DNA of 34,148 bases from NCBI GenBank assembly GCA_050288705.1, contig JBNKEI010000154.1, forward strand, positions 1-34,148, in the 5' to 3' direction. Source of the stretch: JBNKEI01 sp050288705. GTDB lineage: Bacteria; Myxococcota; Myxococcia; Myxococcales; UBA5297. Below are positions 33,569 through 34,148 of this stretch, piece by piece. Under the pieces are notes generated by a model. That model saw nothing but the letters and a program-made list of their open reading frames with translations. It did no database searches and was not told the DNA's origin. A program made the translations under genes and the position numbers. Position 1 is the first letter of the stretch, and each line of letters starts with the position of its first letter.

Positions 33569-34148
33569 TTAGTCGAGAAAAAACCGATAGTTATACATAA
33601 TTTCCGTAGCCACTGACTCACCGCCCTCGGTTGCTGGTCGAAAAAGAAACTTCTTAGCAGCATTAATGGCTGCCTGATCGAACCCGTAACCGCAACCTTG
33701 GAGAAGAGTTACTTTGATTACTCGCCCTTTAGAGTCAACTAGTAATCGTAGCAGTACATCTCCTTCCAAGCCGTTTTTTTTTGCTTCCGGTGGGTAGGGC
33801 GCCTTGAAATCACGAATTAATTCCGGCTGCTCGCTAATCTGAGATGGAGGGACGTATCTGTCGTTGGGTGAGATGTAGGGACGCACATCTGCCGGATTTT
33901 TGGCGGTGGGCGAAGTTGAACCGTACAAACTATTCCCCACTGGAGCAGAGAACGTTCCCGCGGTGGTGGTGGAAGACATGGAAATACCAATAGAAATTGG
34001 TGCACTTGGTTTGGCTTCTGGCGAAGGCGGCTGATTAGGGGGAGGAGGAGCGTCATTCGCAGAAGGGGCAGGAGCGCGTTTAGGAATTTTTGGCGGACGA
34101 TGAGTTACTTTAGGAGTGATTTTTCTGCGAATTGGAGCAGGGGAAGGT
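33569..34148 (-). CDS. tonB: TonB-family protein, C-terminal part
   Basis: The gene is cut by the window edge: the reading frame stays open through 34148, and the internal ATG at 33979 is not the start. The visible protein has a Pro-rich periplasm-spanning linker (KITPKVTHRPPKIPKR, APPPPNQPP) and a C-terminal TonB domain (YPPEAKKNGLEGDVLLRLLVDSKGRV, GYGFDQAAINAAKKFLFRPA), which contacts outer-membrane receptors. The N-terminal membrane anchor lies outside. It ends 22 bases before prs on the same strand, so both may be cotranscribed. Confidence 0.9.
   Translation of the reverse strand, partial: PSPAPIRRKITPKVTHRPPKIPKRAPAPSANDAPPPPNQPPSPEAKPSAPISIGISMSSTTTAGTFSAPVGNSLYGSTSPTAKNPADVRPYISPNDRYVPPSQISEQPELIRDFKAPYPPEAKKNGLEGDVLLRLLVDSKGRVIKVTLLQGCGYGFDQAAINAAKKFLFRPATEGGESVATEIMYNYRFFLD

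Overview
The window comes from a Gram-negative, two-membraned bacterium. It carries two predicted lipoproteins, an outer-membrane beta-barrel, a TonB-type protein, a PilT motor ATPase, system II cytochrome c maturation (ResB/CcsA), cobalamin-dependent methionine synthase and a menaquinone gene (menC). MutS2 plus ResB/CcsA plus PilT would suit a deltaproteobacterial, Bdellovibrio-like or related lineage. That placement is inference; no rRNA or tRNA is visible to fix it.

Layout. 1-2.2 kb: mostly non-coding lead, then a 585-residue lipoprotein built from 187-residue beta-helix-like repeats. 2.2-10.15 kb, minus strand: resB-ccsA-mutS2 (ccsA and mutS2 abut exactly), a protein of three tandem helix-turn-helix modules, and a large CPA2 cation/proton antiporter. 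10.4-12.7 kb, plus strand: a lipoprotein-type HtrA protease and a sigma-54-activator-like protein behind a good sigma-54 promoter. 12.7-22.1 kb: a long leader with a 42-aa small ORF, then two large genes for a PUFA/heterocyst-glycolipid-type (Pfa/Hgl-like) iterative lipid synthase. 22.1-25.8 kb: a 170-bp element with inverted ends and metH (minus). 25.9-28.7 kb: menC, then an eroded accessory patch (ClpP-like fragment, dRS3-like repeat, internally deleted AAA ATPase) and a nucleotidyltransferase/HEPN pair. 28.8-34.1 kb: outer-membrane protein, a regulatory region with an 18-bp direct repeat, orphan histidine kinase, pilT, a class II-like prs and a partial tonB.

The most interesting unit is the lipid synthase. 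Protein 1 is linker-ACP-ACP-KR. Protein 2 is KS-CLF-AT-DH-DH. Together they hold only one catalytically complete KS, a CLF that has lost all three KS catalytic residues, one AT and one DH with a His/acid pair. No enoyl reductase, phosphopantetheinyl transferase or thioesterase lies in the window. The architecture looks like PfaC with an AT inserted, paired with the C-terminal half of PfaA, and most resembles the HglC/HglD pair as I recall it. Just upstream sit a degenerate sigma-54-type regulator (no GAFTGA loop, altered Walker B) and a well-translated small ORF, which together could form an uncharacterised lipid or polyketide locus.
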